In this document: piece after piece, positions 8,427-17,776 of the stretch
Numbering within the stretch: position 1 is the first letter of the stretch
Layout of the letters: the number at the start of each line of letters is the position of its first letter
NCBI GenBank assembly: GCA_934747765.1
Contig: CAKVGZ010000002.1
Location: 73,068 to 137,067 of the forward strand
From: an uncultured Clostridia bacterium
GTDB lineage: Bacteria; Bacillota; Clostridia; Christensenellales; UBA1242
DNA length: 64,000 nucleotides
Direction of reading: 5' to 3'
Notes under the pieces: model-generated
What the model was told of the DNA's origin: nothing
The model's input: the letters and a program-made list of their open reading frames with translations, nothing else
Database searches by the model: none
Translations under genes and position numbers: made by a program

Positions 8427-9215
8427 ATGGAAATTAATTGGTTTAACGAAAACGACAAATCAAAAAGTGTTTTCAGCGCAAAAGAACATTCAAAAAGCGA
8501 ACATCGTGAGCCCATTGAAGACAACATTCTTCCAAAACGTGCAGTTCTTTTTTGCATGGGAAAAGCAATGGGAATAATCAAAGAAAACTTCAAAACAAAA
8601 ACAATAGTCGAAAAATTGCCAGGATTTGTGACTCGCCCAGAGATTGTTGTTGTGGAGGGTCACGAAAACGTTTGTTTTATGCATGGAGGTTATGGCGCTC
8701 CACAAACTGCAGACGTTGTTGAAACGCTCCATGCTCATGGTGTTGAAGAATTTATGCTTTTTGGAATGATTGGCGGTTTTGGAAAAGAAGTGCAAATTGG
8801 AGATGTGACATTTCCTGAAAAAGTTAAGGCAGAGGATGGAATCTCTTTTCATTATGGAAAACCAGCAGAATATATCGCCAACACCTGCCCTGCAATTTTT
8901 TCTGATATGGAACAATATTTCAAAAACTTGGGGCACAACTGCATTGAAAAAGACATTGTGACTTGCGGTGCTGTTTTTCGTCAAACTTTTGAAAAAGAAG
9001 AATTTTGGCGACAAAAAGGTCTTGTTGGAGTTGAAATGGAAGGTGCCGGATTTTTGGCTTGTTGCAAATTTTTGAACGTTCCTCATTATAGTGCGTTTTT
9101 TGTTTCCGACAAGCATCCTCTAAACGAAAATGACAAATGGACTTGGAGAACAGAAAAATTCACCCAAGTTCAAACAAAATTTGTTTGCGATGCCGTGAAC
9201 TATTTCCTTAAATAA
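8427..9215 (+). CDS. Nucleoside phosphorylase, uridine/purine phosphorylase family (262 aa)
   Basis: PNP_UDP_1-type fold. Motifs seen: MHGGYGAPQTADVVETL (substrate/phosphate region), FGMIGGFGKEVQIGDV (phosphorylase signature) and VGVEMEGAGFLA, where the Glu-Met-Glu contacts the ribose. Predicted to cleave a nucleoside with phosphate in salvage. The base specificity is not readable from sequence. AAAGGAG precedes the ATG. Confidence 0.85.
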   Translation: MEINWFNENDKSKSVFSAKEHSKSEHREPIEDNILPKRAVLFCMGKAMGIIKENFKTKTIVEKLPGFVTRPEIVVVEGHENVCFMHGGYGAPQTADVVETLHAHGVEEFMLFGMIGGFGKEVQIGDVTFPEKVKAEDGISFHYGKPAEYIANTCPAIFSDMEQYFKNLGHNCIEKDIVTCGAVFRQTFEKEEFWRQKGLVGVEMEGAGFLACCKFLNVPHYSAFFVSDKHPLNENDKWTWRTEKFTQVQTKFVCDAVNYFLK

Positions 9216-9250
9216 TGAATTATATAAAGTAAAAAAAACATACTAAAGTT

Positions 9251-10357
9251 ATGAGAAAATTCATAATTTTAATATGTTTTTTTACTGTTATTGGCACCGC
9301 CTTTGCTCTTCCACTAACTTTGTCTTCGCCCGCTTCAGAAACAAAAATTGTCACTGCAAACAAAGTTGCATATTCCGGAACAGTGGAACACGCTTTCACT
9401 CATTGTCTTCTTGCTTATCCATCACTTGCGTTGTCTGAAGAAAATCCAATGCACACAGATTACGACCGCGATTGCATCACCCCAAGCGAATTTAAAAAAA
9501 TTTTGGAAAATCTTTATGAAAATAATTATGCGCTTGTTGACATAAATTCTGTCTTTGAAGAAAAGGATGGACAAGTAGTTAAGAAGACACTTATGCTTCC
9601 AAAAGGAAAAAAACCTTTGATATTAAGTTTTGACGACGTTAATTATGACCACAAAAAAGCAAAAAAGGGAATGGTGGACAAAATTATCATCGACAGCAAA
9701 GGCAAACTTGCCTCACAAACAGAAATCACATGGAGCACAAAAAACAACATTGACATTTCATACGAAAATGAATTCATTCCCATTTTGGAATCGTTTGTTG
9801 CTTCGCATCCCGACTTTTCGATTGATGGTGCAAAAGGAACAATTTGCCTAACTGGCTATGACGGAATTTTGGGATACAGAACCAGCGAGCGAAACACCGA
9901 AAATCGTCAGCAAGAAATCAATCAGGCAAAGATTGTTGTTGACAAACTTAAAGAAAATGGATGGAATTTTGCTTGCCATTCTTTCGGTCACTATCACATG
10001 AAAAACATTTCAATTGAAAAGTTCAAAGAGGAACTTGACAACTGGAAAAGCCAAGTGGAACCAATCATTGGAAAAACCAGTGTGTATGTCTATCCGTATG
10101 GCGAATGGGAACTTGAAGATGAAAATGGGAACATGTCCGAAAAACATAAATTGCTTTTGGATGCAGGATTCAAATTGTTTTGCGGAGTGGGAAGCCAACC
10201 TTTCTTTTCACACTTGCCTCACAAAACCAAAACAACCCTTTTCATGGATAGAACACCAATTGATGGATACACTTTAAGAAACAGAAAAGACTCTCTTTCA
10301 AGATTGTTTTCTGCCGAAGATGTTTATGATTATAAATATAGAAAAAGCGAGATTTAA
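9251..10357 (+). CDS. Secreted polysaccharide deacetylase-like protein (368 aa)
   Basis: N-terminal signal peptide (about 1-20, ending FALP), then a CE4/NodB-like fold: LILSFDDVNYD (first catalytic Asp region, about 127-137), an inserted segment, GTICLTGYDG, and CHSFGHYHM (metal His motif near residue 243), with YPYGEWE (about 278). It fits extracellular deacetylases with an enlarged insertion between motifs 1 and 2. The substrate is unknown. No ribosome site is visible. Confidence 0.75.
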   Translation: MRKFIILICFFTVIGTAFALPLTLSSPASETKIVTANKVAYSGTVEHAFTHCLLAYPSLALSEENPMHTDYDRDCITPSEFKKILENLYENNYALVDINSVFEEKDGQVVKKTLMLPKGKKPLILSFDDVNYDHKKAKKGMVDKIIIDSKGKLASQTEITWSTKNNIDISYENEFIPILESFVASHPDFSIDGAKGTICLTGYDGILGYRTSERNTENRQQEINQAKIVVDKLKENGWNFACHSFGHYHMKNISIEKFKEELDNWKSQVEPIIGKTSVYVYPYGEWELEDENGNMSEKHKLLLDAGFKLFCGVGSQPFFSHLPHKTKTTLFMDRTPIDGYTLRNRKDSLSRLFSAEDVYDYKYRKSEI

Positions 10358-10369
10358 TCTCGCTTTTAG
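10343..10369. terminator. Bidirectional terminator overlapping two stop codons
   Basis: AAAAGCGAGAT / ATCTCGCTTTT hairpin. The deacetylase stop lies in the loop and the obg stop at 10366 is in the 3' arm. Very compact convergent gene end. Confidence 0.85.
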
Positions 10370-11649
10370 TCTGTTAACACAAATTCAATTTCTTTGATTC
10401 TAACCGTGTCACCATCTTTTGCACCAGCTTCATGAAGTTTATCCAAAATTCCATCTTGTTTCAAGCGTCTTTGGAAATATGCAAATGATTCCATATCATC
10501 CAAAACAACTCCACGAATCATGTTATCAATCAGGCCACCAGAAATTCTGTACGCACCATCTTCTTCAACTATGATTTCAAGCGAGGTTTTGTCACGCGCA
10601 TCAAGTTCAAATTGTTCAACTTCAATAGGTTTTGATTTTGGAAGTTTTCCAAGTTTTGTCCAAATTTCCTTTTTAAGGTCATCAAGCCCCTTATTGGAAA
10701 TTGCTGAAATTGGAACAATTTTAATATCTTTATTGCTTTTGCGAACTTTCTTCGAAAAATCTTCTATTTTTTCATTTAAAATGTCTTCAGGAAGAAGGTC
10801 AGTTTTTGTTAAAACAACAATTTGTGGAAGATTTGAAAGAACTTTGCTATAAGACTCAAGTTCCTTGTTGATTTTCACATAATCTTCATACGAATCACGA
10901 CCTTCGAAACCTGAGATGTCAATCATGTGAACAATCAATCTAACTCTTTCCACGTGTTTTAAAAATTCGTGGCCAAGGCCAACACCTTCGCTTGCTCCTT
11001 CGATGAGCCCAGGAATGTCGGCAATCACAAAATTGTTTCCATAATAATCAACAACGCCAAGATTTGGAGTTAATGTTGTGAAATGATAATTTGCAATTTT
11101 AGGTCTTGCATTTGTGATTGTGGAAAGAAGAGTGCTTTTGCCCACATTTGGATATCCAACCAAACCAACATCAGCAATTGTTTTAAGTTCCAAAACCACT
11201 TCATACATTTTTGTTCTTTCGCCAGTTTGAGCAAAATGTGGCGCTTGTCGAGTTGGAGTGGCGTAAAAATTGTTTCCGCGTCCGCCGCCGCCTCCACGCA
11301 AAATTCTAACAGGAACATTTTCTTCTGTTAAGTCAGCCAAAACCTTCCCAGTGTGAGAATCCTTAACAACTGTTCCACATGGCACAGCAATGTACAAATC
11401 TTCGCCATCTTTCCCCGCACAAAGTTGTTTTCCTCCACGTTCTCCATCACCCGCTTTGAATTTTGTTTTGAATTTGAAAGAATAAAGAGTGCTCAAATCA
11501 TTTTTTGCAACAAAATATACGTCGCCACCCTTTCCGCCATTTCCGCCGTCAGGCCCGCCGTTCATTGTTAGTTTTGTCCTGTGGAAAGATGCAAGCCCAT
11601 CTCCACCATTTCCTGCTTGAATTTTTATTTTTGCTATATCTAAAAACAT
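10366..11649 (-). CDS. obg: GTPase Obg/CgtA (427 aa)
   Basis: Gly-rich Obg fold (1-158), G domain with VGYPNVGKST (P-loop), DIPGLIEGA (switch/G3) and TKTDLL (G4), plus the C-terminal OCT domain found in Gram-positive Obg (about 350-427). Essential ribosome-assembly (50S) GTPase, cytosolic. The ATG at 11649 is preferred to 11664 because AAAGGA sits 7 nt before it. The gene follows nth on the same strand with their ends nearly touching, implying an nth-obg operon. Confidence 0.96.
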   Translation of the reverse strand: MFLDIAKIKIQAGNGGDGLASFHRTKLTMNGGPDGGNGGKGGDVYFVAKNDLSTLYSFKFKTKFKAGDGERGGKQLCAGKDGEDLYIAVPCGTVVKDSHTGKVLADLTEENVPVRILRGGGGGRGNNFYATPTRQAPHFAQTGERTKMYEVVLELKTIADVGLVGYPNVGKSTLLSTITNARPKIANYHFTTLTPNLGVVDYYGNNFVIADIPGLIEGASEGVGLGHEFLKHVERVRLIVHMIDISGFEGRDSYEDYVKINKELESYSKVLSNLPQIVVLTKTDLLPEDILNEKIEDFSKKVRKSNKDIKIVPISAISNKGLDDLKKEIWTKLGKLPKSKPIEVEQFELDARDKTSLEIIVEEDGAYRISGGLIDNMIRGVVLDDMESFAYFQRRLKQDGILDKLHEAGAKDGDTVRIKEIEFVLTD

Positions 11650-11660
11650 ATTTCTTCCTT

Positions 11661-12296
11661 TCAATCTTTTATTTTATTCTTATAATATACACAAAATTGT
11701 TTCAATTTGCAATCATCACACAAAGGTTTTTGTGCTTTGCACCAATATCTTCCAAACAAAACCATCAAAAAATGCATTTCTGCCCACAAACTTTTTGGCA
11801 AAATTTTTTGAAGGTCTTGTTCAACTTTTTCTGGAGTTGCCCCGTTTGAAAGCCCCAATCTTTTTGACACTCTGAAAACGTGTGTGTCAACGGCAATTGC
11901 CTCTTTGCCAAACCCCACACTCCAAACAACATTTGCAGTTTTTCTTCCAACACCTGAAAGCGAAAGCAAACTGTCATAATCCTCTGGAATTTCACCTCCA
12001 AATTTGTTGGCAATGTCTTTGCAAGCGCCAATTATATTTTTGGCTTTGTTGTGATAGAATCCGCAAGAGCGAATTTCCTTTTCAAGTTCATCTTGTTTTG
12101 CATTTGCCATGTGAAAAACTGTTGGATATTTTTCAAACAGTTTTGGCGTCACCATGTTAACCCGCTTGTCGGTGCATTGCGCCGACAAAATTACGGAAAT
12201 TAGAAGTTCATAATTATTTTTGAACTTAAGTTCGCAAGTTGGATTGGGAAATTTTTCTTTTAGACAATCATATATTTTTTCAACTTTTGTGTTCAT
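11661..12296 (-). CDS. nth: Endonuclease III (211 aa)
   Basis: DNA glycosylase/AP lyase for oxidised pyrimidines. Helix-hairpin-helix LLSLSGVGRKTANVV with the catalytic Lys, VDTHVFRVSKRLGL with the catalytic Asp, and a [4Fe-4S] cluster C-x6-C-x2-C-x5-C near the C-terminus. The start at 12296 is chosen because a TATACT -10 box lies 6 nt upstream (12303-12308), predicting a leaderless mRNA; an upstream in-frame ATG at 12314 would lie in the promoter. Confidence 0.95.
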   Translation of the reverse strand: MNTKVEKIYDCLKEKFPNPTCELKFKNNYELLISVILSAQCTDKRVNMVTPKLFEKYPTVFHMANAKQDELEKEIRSCGFYHNKAKNIIGACKDIANKFGGEIPEDYDSLLSLSGVGRKTANVVWSVGFGKEAIAVDTHVFRVSKRLGLSNGATPEKVEQDLQKILPKSLWAEMHFLMVLFGRYWCKAQKPLCDDCKLKQFCVYYKNKIKD

Positions 12297-12373
12297 GAAT
12301 TTAGTATAACACATTTTTTTGTTTGCTAAATATATTTTTTTGTGATATAGTGGAAAAGATTATGGAGGTTAGT

Positions 12374-12598
12374 ATGAATATTGAAAAAATCAAGGAACTT
12401 TTGGCATCTCAATTGAATATATCAATTGACAAAATTAAGGACGACTCAAAACTTGTTGAAGATTTGGGAGCAGATTCTCTTGATATGGTTGAAATGCTCA
12501 TGACTCTTGAAGATGAATTTGGAGTTTCAATTCCAGACGAAGATGCATTGAACTTGAAAACTGTTTCAGACATAGCTAAATACATTTCAAAAAAATAA
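12374..12598 (+). CDS. acpP: Acyl carrier protein (74 aa)
   Basis: Four-helix ACP with the phosphopantetheine attachment serine in GADSLDMVEM (Ser about 36). It carries acyl chains in fatty-acid synthesis. GGAGG 5 nt before the ATG sets the start. Single gene, followed by its own terminator; no fab genes in the window. Confidence 0.95.
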   Translation: MNIEKIKELLASQLNISIDKIKDDSKLVEDLGADSLDMVEMLMTLEDEFGVSIPDEDALNLKTVSDIAKYISKK

Positions 12599-12619
12599 AC
12601 GCTTTCTAAGCGTTTTTTT
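12596..12619. terminator. Terminator after acpP
   Basis: AAACGCTT / AAGCGTTT hairpin with a T-run. Convergent with the gene ending at 12618. Confidence 0.8.
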
Positions 12620-13388
12620 ATTGATTTTCTTTTTCAAAGAGGTCTTTAACTTGTTTTTGGACTGCCCTGAAAAATGTTTCTTCAATTTTTTCAAAATTAC
12701 CCTCAAATTGTTTTTCGAACATCAAATTCAAATCTTTCATTCCAATTGAAGTGATTGATGGAATATTTTTTTCTTTTGTTCTGTAACAAAAATTTATTTC
12801 GCCATCTAACGTGTAGGAATAAAAAACTTCTGCTCCCTGTTTCGTTTCGGCTTTGGAAAATTCCGTTTTAAGATTTTCTGATTTATTTTTTATTGACGAG
12901 AGAACAACATCACGTTTCAAGCTTCCATTCGAAATTTCTTCAAGTTCCATTTGCTTTCCAAGTGGGGAACTTTTTTGGCGAGCAGTTCTAACAAACTCTC
13001 CATTTTCGGAAAATATATATTCTGTAAAAAACAAGTTACTTTCGTCCTGGCTCTTTTTTTCAATTTTTAAATATCTTTTGCCCATAACAACACTCACAAA
13101 AAAGGTTTGGTCATAACTTGCCACTCTGTAAACAAATCCAACATCTCCCTCGCGTTTTGCCTTTTTCTCGCTTCCATCTTTATTAAAATTGGAACCCAAA
13201 ATTTTTGGAGGATAAAGACCTTTCATCTGAATTTGAACTTGACTGACATCAACGGCACTTTCTCCGCAATAGACCGACAAAAATAAAATGACATCTGAAA
13301 TGTCTTTTGTTAAAATTTCAAGTTTGCCATAAAATTTTTTCGAAACTTCTTCAAGCTTGTTGACGAAATCTTCTTTTTTTATTTCCAC
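12618..13388 (-). CDS. Hypothetical protein, GTG start (256 aa)
   Basis: No family recognised. No signal peptide or membrane helix. Mixed alpha/beta composition, charged, with a Lys/Glu-rich C-terminal helix. The start is GTG: the promoter at 13395-13423 leaves only 6 nt between the -10 box and this GTG, so the transcript should begin at or next to it. Confidence 0.65.
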   Translation of the reverse strand: MEIKKEDFVNKLEEVSKKFYGKLEILTKDISDVILFLSVYCGESAVDVSQVQIQMKGLYPPKILGSNFNKDGSEKKAKREGDVGFVYRVASYDQTFFVSVVMGKRYLKIEKKSQDESNLFFTEYIFSENGEFVRTARQKSSPLGKQMELEEISNGSLKRDVVLSSIKNKSENLKTEFSKAETKQGAEVFYSYTLDGEINFCYRTKEKNIPSITSIGMKDLNLMFEKQFEGNFEKIEETFFRAVQKQVKDLFEKENQ

Positions 13389-13394
13389 ATATCC

Positions 13395-13423
13395 ATTATC
13401 GAATATTATTGGCTTTTTGTCAA
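13395..13423 (-). promoter_or_regulatory. Consensus promoter, leaderless GTG start
   Basis: TTGACA, 17-nt spacer, GATAAT, then 6 nt to the GTG at 13388. It drives the hypothetical gene 12618-13388. Confidence 0.7.
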
Positions 13424-13437
13424 ATGATTAGTTGATT

Positions 13438-13465
13438 TTGACATATAAATATAGTATATTATAAG
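13438..13465 (+). promoter_or_regulatory. Promoter for the P-type ATPase/recF unit
   Basis: TTGACA at 13438-13443, 16-nt spacer, TATAAG at 13460-13465. No good ribosome site follows before the ATG at 13499. Confidence 0.5.
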
Positions 13466-13498
13466 TATTATCAAATAAATTAGGAATAATAAAAACAC

Positions 13499-15907
13499 AT
13501 GAGAAAGAAAAAACAAGAAGAAATAATAATTCAAAGATACACTCCCGACAAAAATGTTGGTCTTTCCGCCCAGCAAGTTGAAACGAGAAAACAAGAAAAA
13601 CTTGTTAATAACACCAAACAAAAAACTTCTAAATCATATTTTAGAATCTTTTTTGATAATATTTTCACTTTTTTCAATTTACTTTGGCTTGCAATTTTCA
13701 TTGCCCTTGCAGTTGTTCATTCTTATGACAACCTTCTTTTTATCATTGTCATTTTGTTTAACACAGGAATTGCCATTTTTCAAGAAATCCGAAGCAAGCG
13801 AACTGTTGAAAAACTTTCACTCATAACTGCTCCAACAATAACAGTTGTTCGAGATGGAAAAGAAATTGAAATTTTAGCAAACGAAATTGTTCTTGATGAC
13901 ATAATGGTTCTTTCTTCTGGAAATCAAATTCCTGCCGACTGCAAAATTTTGGACGGCAAGGTTGATGTTAACGAAAGTCTTTTAACAGGCGAAAGCAATG
14001 CAATAAAAAAATCTTGTGGCGACGAACTTTTGGCAGGCAGTTTTTTAACAAGTGGAAAATGCTATGCGCAAGCCATGAAAGTTGGAAATGACAACTATAT
14101 TCAATCTCTTGCCAAAGAAGCAAAGAAATTCAAACAACCAAATTCAAATTTATTCAAAGACCTCAACAGAATCATAAAAGGAATTGGGCTTTTCATTCTT
14201 CCAATTGGAGCTTTGGTTTTCTGCAACAATTTCCTTTGGGCAAAAACTGCAACTGGCGAAGCAGCCTCTTCGGTTGGCAACATTGCCGAATCTGTGAGTA
14301 GCACTTGCGGAAGTTTGGTTGGAATGATTCCTGCAGGAATGTTTCTTCTCATTTCCGTTGCACTCACTGTGGGGGTTATTCGCCTAAGTCAAAAGAAAAC
14401 TCTGGTTCAAGACATCTACAGCATAGAAATGCTTGCTCGCTCAAACGTTCTTTGCCTTGACAAAACTGGAACCATAACAGATGGCACAATGTCTGTTAAA
14501 CAAGTGAAATGCTATGGCCAAGCCACAGAAGAATTGATTAAAAACGCAATTGCAAGCCAACTTGCTGTTCAACCAACTCAAAACGCAACTTCTCGAGCTT
14601 TAACAAAATATTTTGGTGCAGACGCAGTTTATTCTGTCAGCCAAAACATCGAATTCTCTTCCGACAGAAAATACACAGCCACATCTTTTGGAAAAGATGG
14701 AACTTATGTGATAGGCGCAAACGAATATATTAAAGCAAAGATTTCGAAAGAAATTGAAAATGACATAAAACTTTCGGCAAACGAAGGTTACAGGGTTTTG
14801 ACAGTTGCGCGCTCGAAAAAGGAAATTTCTGGCGAAAAACTTCCAAGCGACCTTGAAGTTGTTGCAATAATCTTGATTGAAGACACAATCAGAAAAGATG
14901 CCGAAAAAACAATCAAATGGTTCAAAGACAATGGCGTTGAAATAAAAATAATTTCTGGCGATGACCCTCAAACTGTGAGCAACATTGCAAGCAAGGTTGG
15001 TGTTGCTGGAAGCGAAAAATACATCAATCTTGAAGGTGTTAGCCTTGAAGAAGTGAAAAAACTTGCAAAACAATACACTGTTTTTGGCCGTGTTTCACCT
15101 GAACAAAAGCACGCAATAATAAAATCTCTCAAAGAAGATCATGTTGTTGCCATGACTGGTGATGGCGTTAATGACACTCTTGCTTTGAAAGAAGCCGACT
15201 GCTCAATTGCCATGGCAGACGGAAGTGAAGTTGCAAGAAATATTTCTCATCTTGTTTTGTTAAATTCAAATTTCTCTTCTCTTCCATCGGTAGTCGAAGA
15301 AGGAAGAAGAGTCATCAACAACGTTCAAAAATCATCCACTCTTTTCTTCATGAAAACAGTGCTTGCAATTTTGCTTTCGGTGTTCTGCGTTGCAATTCAA
15401 ATCAAATATCCATTCTATCCAAAGAATATGTTCCTTCTTGAACTTTTTGTCATTGGCATTCCAAGTTTCTTCTTGGCACTCCAGCCAAACAAAGACATCA
15501 TCAAAGGCAACTTTATTGGTTACGTGTTGAAACATGGAATTCCATATGGTCTTATGATGTTTGCAAATGTTATGACAGTAACATTGCTTTGGAAATTCAA
15601 CATTCTCACGCCAAGCGAAAATCAAACTTTGACAACCTTGATTGTCACAATATCGGGCTATTTAAATTTGGTTTCTCTTTGCATTCCGTTCACAAAATAC
15701 AAAAGTTTGATTGTTTCAGGTTCTGCAATTTGTTTAACTGTTATCGGCGGAATCATTCCAAAATTCTTCGGAATAATTAACGTTTCACCTAACGTGTGGA
15801 AACTTGCAATAATCTTATCATTTGCAACAGCAATAATTCATTTGATAAGTTTAAACGTAAAACTTTTGATAAATAAAAGGAAAAAACTTGAAAGTTCTAA
15901 AACTTAA
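13499..15907 (+). CDS. Cation-translocating P-type ATPase, CtpE-like (802 aa)
   Basis: Membrane ion pump. The actuator has LLTGES, the phosphorylation site is CLDKTGTITDG, and the hinge is MTGDGVNDTLALKEADCSIAMA. About ten membrane helices. The M4 segment reads GMIPAGMFLL, in place of the PEGLP of calcium pumps or CPC of heavy-metal pumps; this resembles the CtpE type reported to move calcium. Substrate is therefore inferred. No heavy-metal-binding domain at the N-terminus. The recF start overlaps its end by 20 nt. Confidence 0.85.
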   Translation: MRKKKQEEIIIQRYTPDKNVGLSAQQVETRKQEKLVNNTKQKTSKSYFRIFFDNIFTFFNLLWLAIFIALAVVHSYDNLLFIIVILFNTGIAIFQEIRSKRTVEKLSLITAPTITVVRDGKEIEILANEIVLDDIMVLSSGNQIPADCKILDGKVDVNESLLTGESNAIKKSCGDELLAGSFLTSGKCYAQAMKVGNDNYIQSLAKEAKKFKQPNSNLFKDLNRIIKGIGLFILPIGALVFCNNFLWAKTATGEAASSVGNIAESVSSTCGSLVGMIPAGMFLLISVALTVGVIRLSQKKTLVQDIYSIEMLARSNVLCLDKTGTITDGTMSVKQVKCYGQATEELIKNAIASQLAVQPTQNATSRALTKYFGADAVYSVSQNIEFSSDRKYTATSFGKDGTYVIGANEYIKAKISKEIENDIKLSANEGYRVLTVARSKKEISGEKLPSDLEVVAIILIEDTIRKDAEKTIKWFKDNGVEIKIISGDDPQTVSNIASKVGVAGSEKYINLEGVSLEEVKKLAKQYTVFGRVSPEQKHAIIKSLKEDHVVAMTGDGVNDTLALKEADCSIAMADGSEVARNISHLVLLNSNFSSLPSVVEEGRRVINNVQKSSTLFFMKTVLAILLSVFCVAIQIKYPFYPKNMFLLELFVIGIPSFFLALQPNKDIIKGNFIGYVLKHGIPYGLMMFANVMTVTLLWKFNILTPSENQTLTTLIVTISGYLNLVSLCIPFTKYKSLIVSGSAICLTVIGGIIPKFFGIINVSPNVWKLAIILSFATAIIHLISLNVKLLINKRKKLESSKT

Positions 15908-17036
15908 ACTCTCCAATTTCAGAAATTATGACACAATTGATGTGTCATTTTCTTCTGGAACAAACATAATTCTTGGAAAGAATGCTCAAGGAAAAACAAA
16001 TCTTCTTGAAGCAATATTTATGTGCGCAATTGGAAAAAGTTTGCGCGCAAAAAAAGATTCTGACCTTGTTAAATGGGGAGCGGAAAATGGAAAAATAGAA
16101 CTTGAAGTTGAAAAAAAGTTTGGAAAATCAAAAATTGAAATATATCTTTTCAGCAAAGGCAAAAAAGCAATAAAAATAAATTCACTTCCAATAAAACGAA
16201 TTGGTGAACTCCTTGGAGAATTACGATGCGTGTTCTTTGCTCCTGACGAACTGAAACTCATCAAAGAAAGTCCCGAAGACCGAAGAAGATTTATGGACAT
16301 TGACCTCTCGCAAATTTCAAAAGCATATTTCAATTTGCTGGGCAAATATGAAAAAATTATTTCATCAAGAAACAAACTTTTGAAAGATTATAAAGACAAA
16401 AACAGTTTGAAAAAGTCTGAAATCTCAAAAATGAATTTTGAAGAACTTAAAAGCATGATTTCCATCTACAACCTTCAACTTGCCGAATGTGCAAGCAAAA
16501 TCACAATTTCAAGAAATAATTTGATTGTTTCCCTTGCCCCATTTGCACAAAAAGCTCACAGTTATTTGACAGATAATAAAGAAAACCTTGAAATTGAATA
16601 TCAAGGTTCGTTCACTTTCCCAAAAGAGCTTGTGAGCATTGAAAATGACTTTCAGACGATAAAAAACAAATTTATTTCAGCCTATGAAAAAAGTTTTGAA
16701 AAAGATGTTTTTCTTGGTTACACAACTGTGGGGCCTCACAGAGATGATATAAAAGTGACAACAAATGGAATTGATGTGAAATCATTTGGTTCTCAGGGTC
16801 AGCAACGAACAGCAGCGCTGAGCCTTAAACTTGCAGAACTTGAGATAATTAAACAGCAAACGGGCGACATGCCAATTTTAATTTTGGACGATGTGTTAAG
16901 CGAACTTGACGTGGCTCGTCGAACAAAACTTCTTAAATTTTGTTCTCTAACACAAACATTCATAAGTTCCACAGACAAACCCGAAAGAATTCCAAATTCA
17001 AATATAATAAAAATTAATAACGGAAAGAAGATTTAG
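15888..17036 (+). CDS. recF: DNA replication and repair protein RecF, TTG start (382 aa)
   Basis: SMC-like ATPase that loads RecA at gaps with RecOR. Walker A ILGKNAQGKTN, RecF signature near GSQGQQRTAALSLKLAE, Walker B ILILDDVLSELD. The start is TTG with AAAGGA 7 nt upstream, inside the end of the P-type ATPase gene (20-nt overlap), so the two are co-transcribed. recF is not next to dnaA-dnaN-gyrB here. Confidence 0.95.
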   Translation: MKVLKLKLSNFRNYDTIDVSFSSGTNIILGKNAQGKTNLLEAIFMCAIGKSLRAKKDSDLVKWGAENGKIELEVEKKFGKSKIEIYLFSKGKKAIKINSLPIKRIGELLGELRCVFFAPDELKLIKESPEDRRRFMDIDLSQISKAYFNLLGKYEKIISSRNKLLKDYKDKNSLKKSEISKMNFEELKSMISIYNLQLAECASKITISRNNLIVSLAPFAQKAHSYLTDNKENLEIEYQGSFTFPKELVSIENDFQTIKNKFISAYEKSFEKDVFLGYTTVGPHRDDIKVTTNGIDVKSFGSQGQQRTAALSLKLAELEIIKQQTGDMPILILDDVLSELDVARRTKLLKFCSLTQTFISSTDKPERIPNSNIIKINNGKKI

Positions 17037-17233
17037 ACAAAGAATCCACTTGTTCGAAGATTTCCACAACTGTCACAACTTCTGCAACAACTGTTGGATC
17101 CACACCCTCCGCTTGAAAGCAAGATCAAAAGCAAAAGTAACAAAATATTTGTGTTGTTTGCAAGGTCGGTGTCAGTTGCCGAAGCAATTATTCCAATCAA
17201 CATAACAAGCAAAATTTCATTTGAAAAGTTCAT
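17033..17233 (-). CDS. Leu-run/Cys-cluster micro-protein (66 aa)
   Basis: Start at 17233 from a GGAGG site 6 nt upstream. Two hydrophobic segments (about 7-18; 30-40 is almost pure Leu) followed by a Cys-rich C-terminus with C-x3-CC-x2-C-x2-C. Compositionally related to the 64-aa protein at 2189-2383. Its stop overlaps the recF stop on the other strand. Function unknown; perhaps a small membrane protein whose Cys cluster binds metal or forms disulphides. Confidence 0.65.
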   Translation of the reverse strand: MNFSNEILLVMLIGIIASATDTDLANNTNILLLLLLILLSSGGCGSNSCCRSCDSCGNLRTSGFFV

Positions 17234-17378
17234 ATAACTCCTCCCATTCGCTATTTTTCGATATAAATCTATAAAAACCTCCAAAAAATCTTTTGGTGGT
17301 TTTTTCTTTTGCATTCTAAAATTTTTTTAATCCAAGTTTATATATGCCTTGAAAAAAATAAATGTTAAAGGAGAAAAA

Positions 17379-17714
17379 ATGGACGAAAAATTTTTATTAT
17401 TATCTGAAAAGGCAAAACAAGAAATTTTGAATTATCTCCCAACAAACAAAGCTATCGACAAACTTGCCATCTTTTTTCAAAACTTTTCTGATGGAACAAG
17501 ACTAAAGATAATTTCATGCCTAGCAATGTGCGATTTGTGCGTGAACGACCTTTCTAAGATTTTGGACATCAATCAAACAACAATCAGCCACCAACTTAAA
17601 TTTTTAAAATCACAAAATCTTGTCACATGCAAACGTGACGGAAAAATAATTATGTATTCCTTAACAAGTTCGAAAGTCAACGATTTGATGCTCTCTGCTG
17701 TTAATGTTGTTTAA
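17379..17714 (+). CDS. ArsR/SmtB-family transcription regulator (111 aa)
   Basis: Winged helix-turn-helix: SDGTRLKIISCLAMCDLCVNDLSKIL, then the recognition helix NQTTISHQLKFL and wing CKRDGKIIMYSL. The CDLC pattern in the alpha-3 position recalls the CadC-type metal site, so metal sensing is possible but not shown. Start from AAAGGAG 6 nt before the ATG at 17379. No obvious operator or divergent target; the nearest plausible target is the P-type ATPase 1.5 kb upstream. Confidence 0.85.
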   Translation: MDEKFLLLSEKAKQEILNYLPTNKAIDKLAIFFQNFSDGTRLKIISCLAMCDLCVNDLSKILDINQTTISHQLKFLKSQNLVTCKRDGKIIMYSLTSSKVNDLMLSAVNVV

Positions 17715-17740
17715 AAAGTCAAATTTGTTTGACTTTTTTC
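17713..17740 (+). terminator. Terminator after the ArsR gene
   Basis: AAAGTCAAA / TTTGACTTT hairpin followed by a long T-run. Confidence 0.85.
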
Positions 17741-17763
17741 TTTTCATATTTAAACATTTTTGC

Positions 17764-17769
17764 TATAAT
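17764..17769 (+). promoter_or_regulatory. -10 box of first CPBP gene, leaderless
   Basis: TATAAT, then exactly 7 nt, then the ATG at 17777. No ribosome site. Confidence 0.65.
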
Positions 17770-17776
17770 GTGCAAT

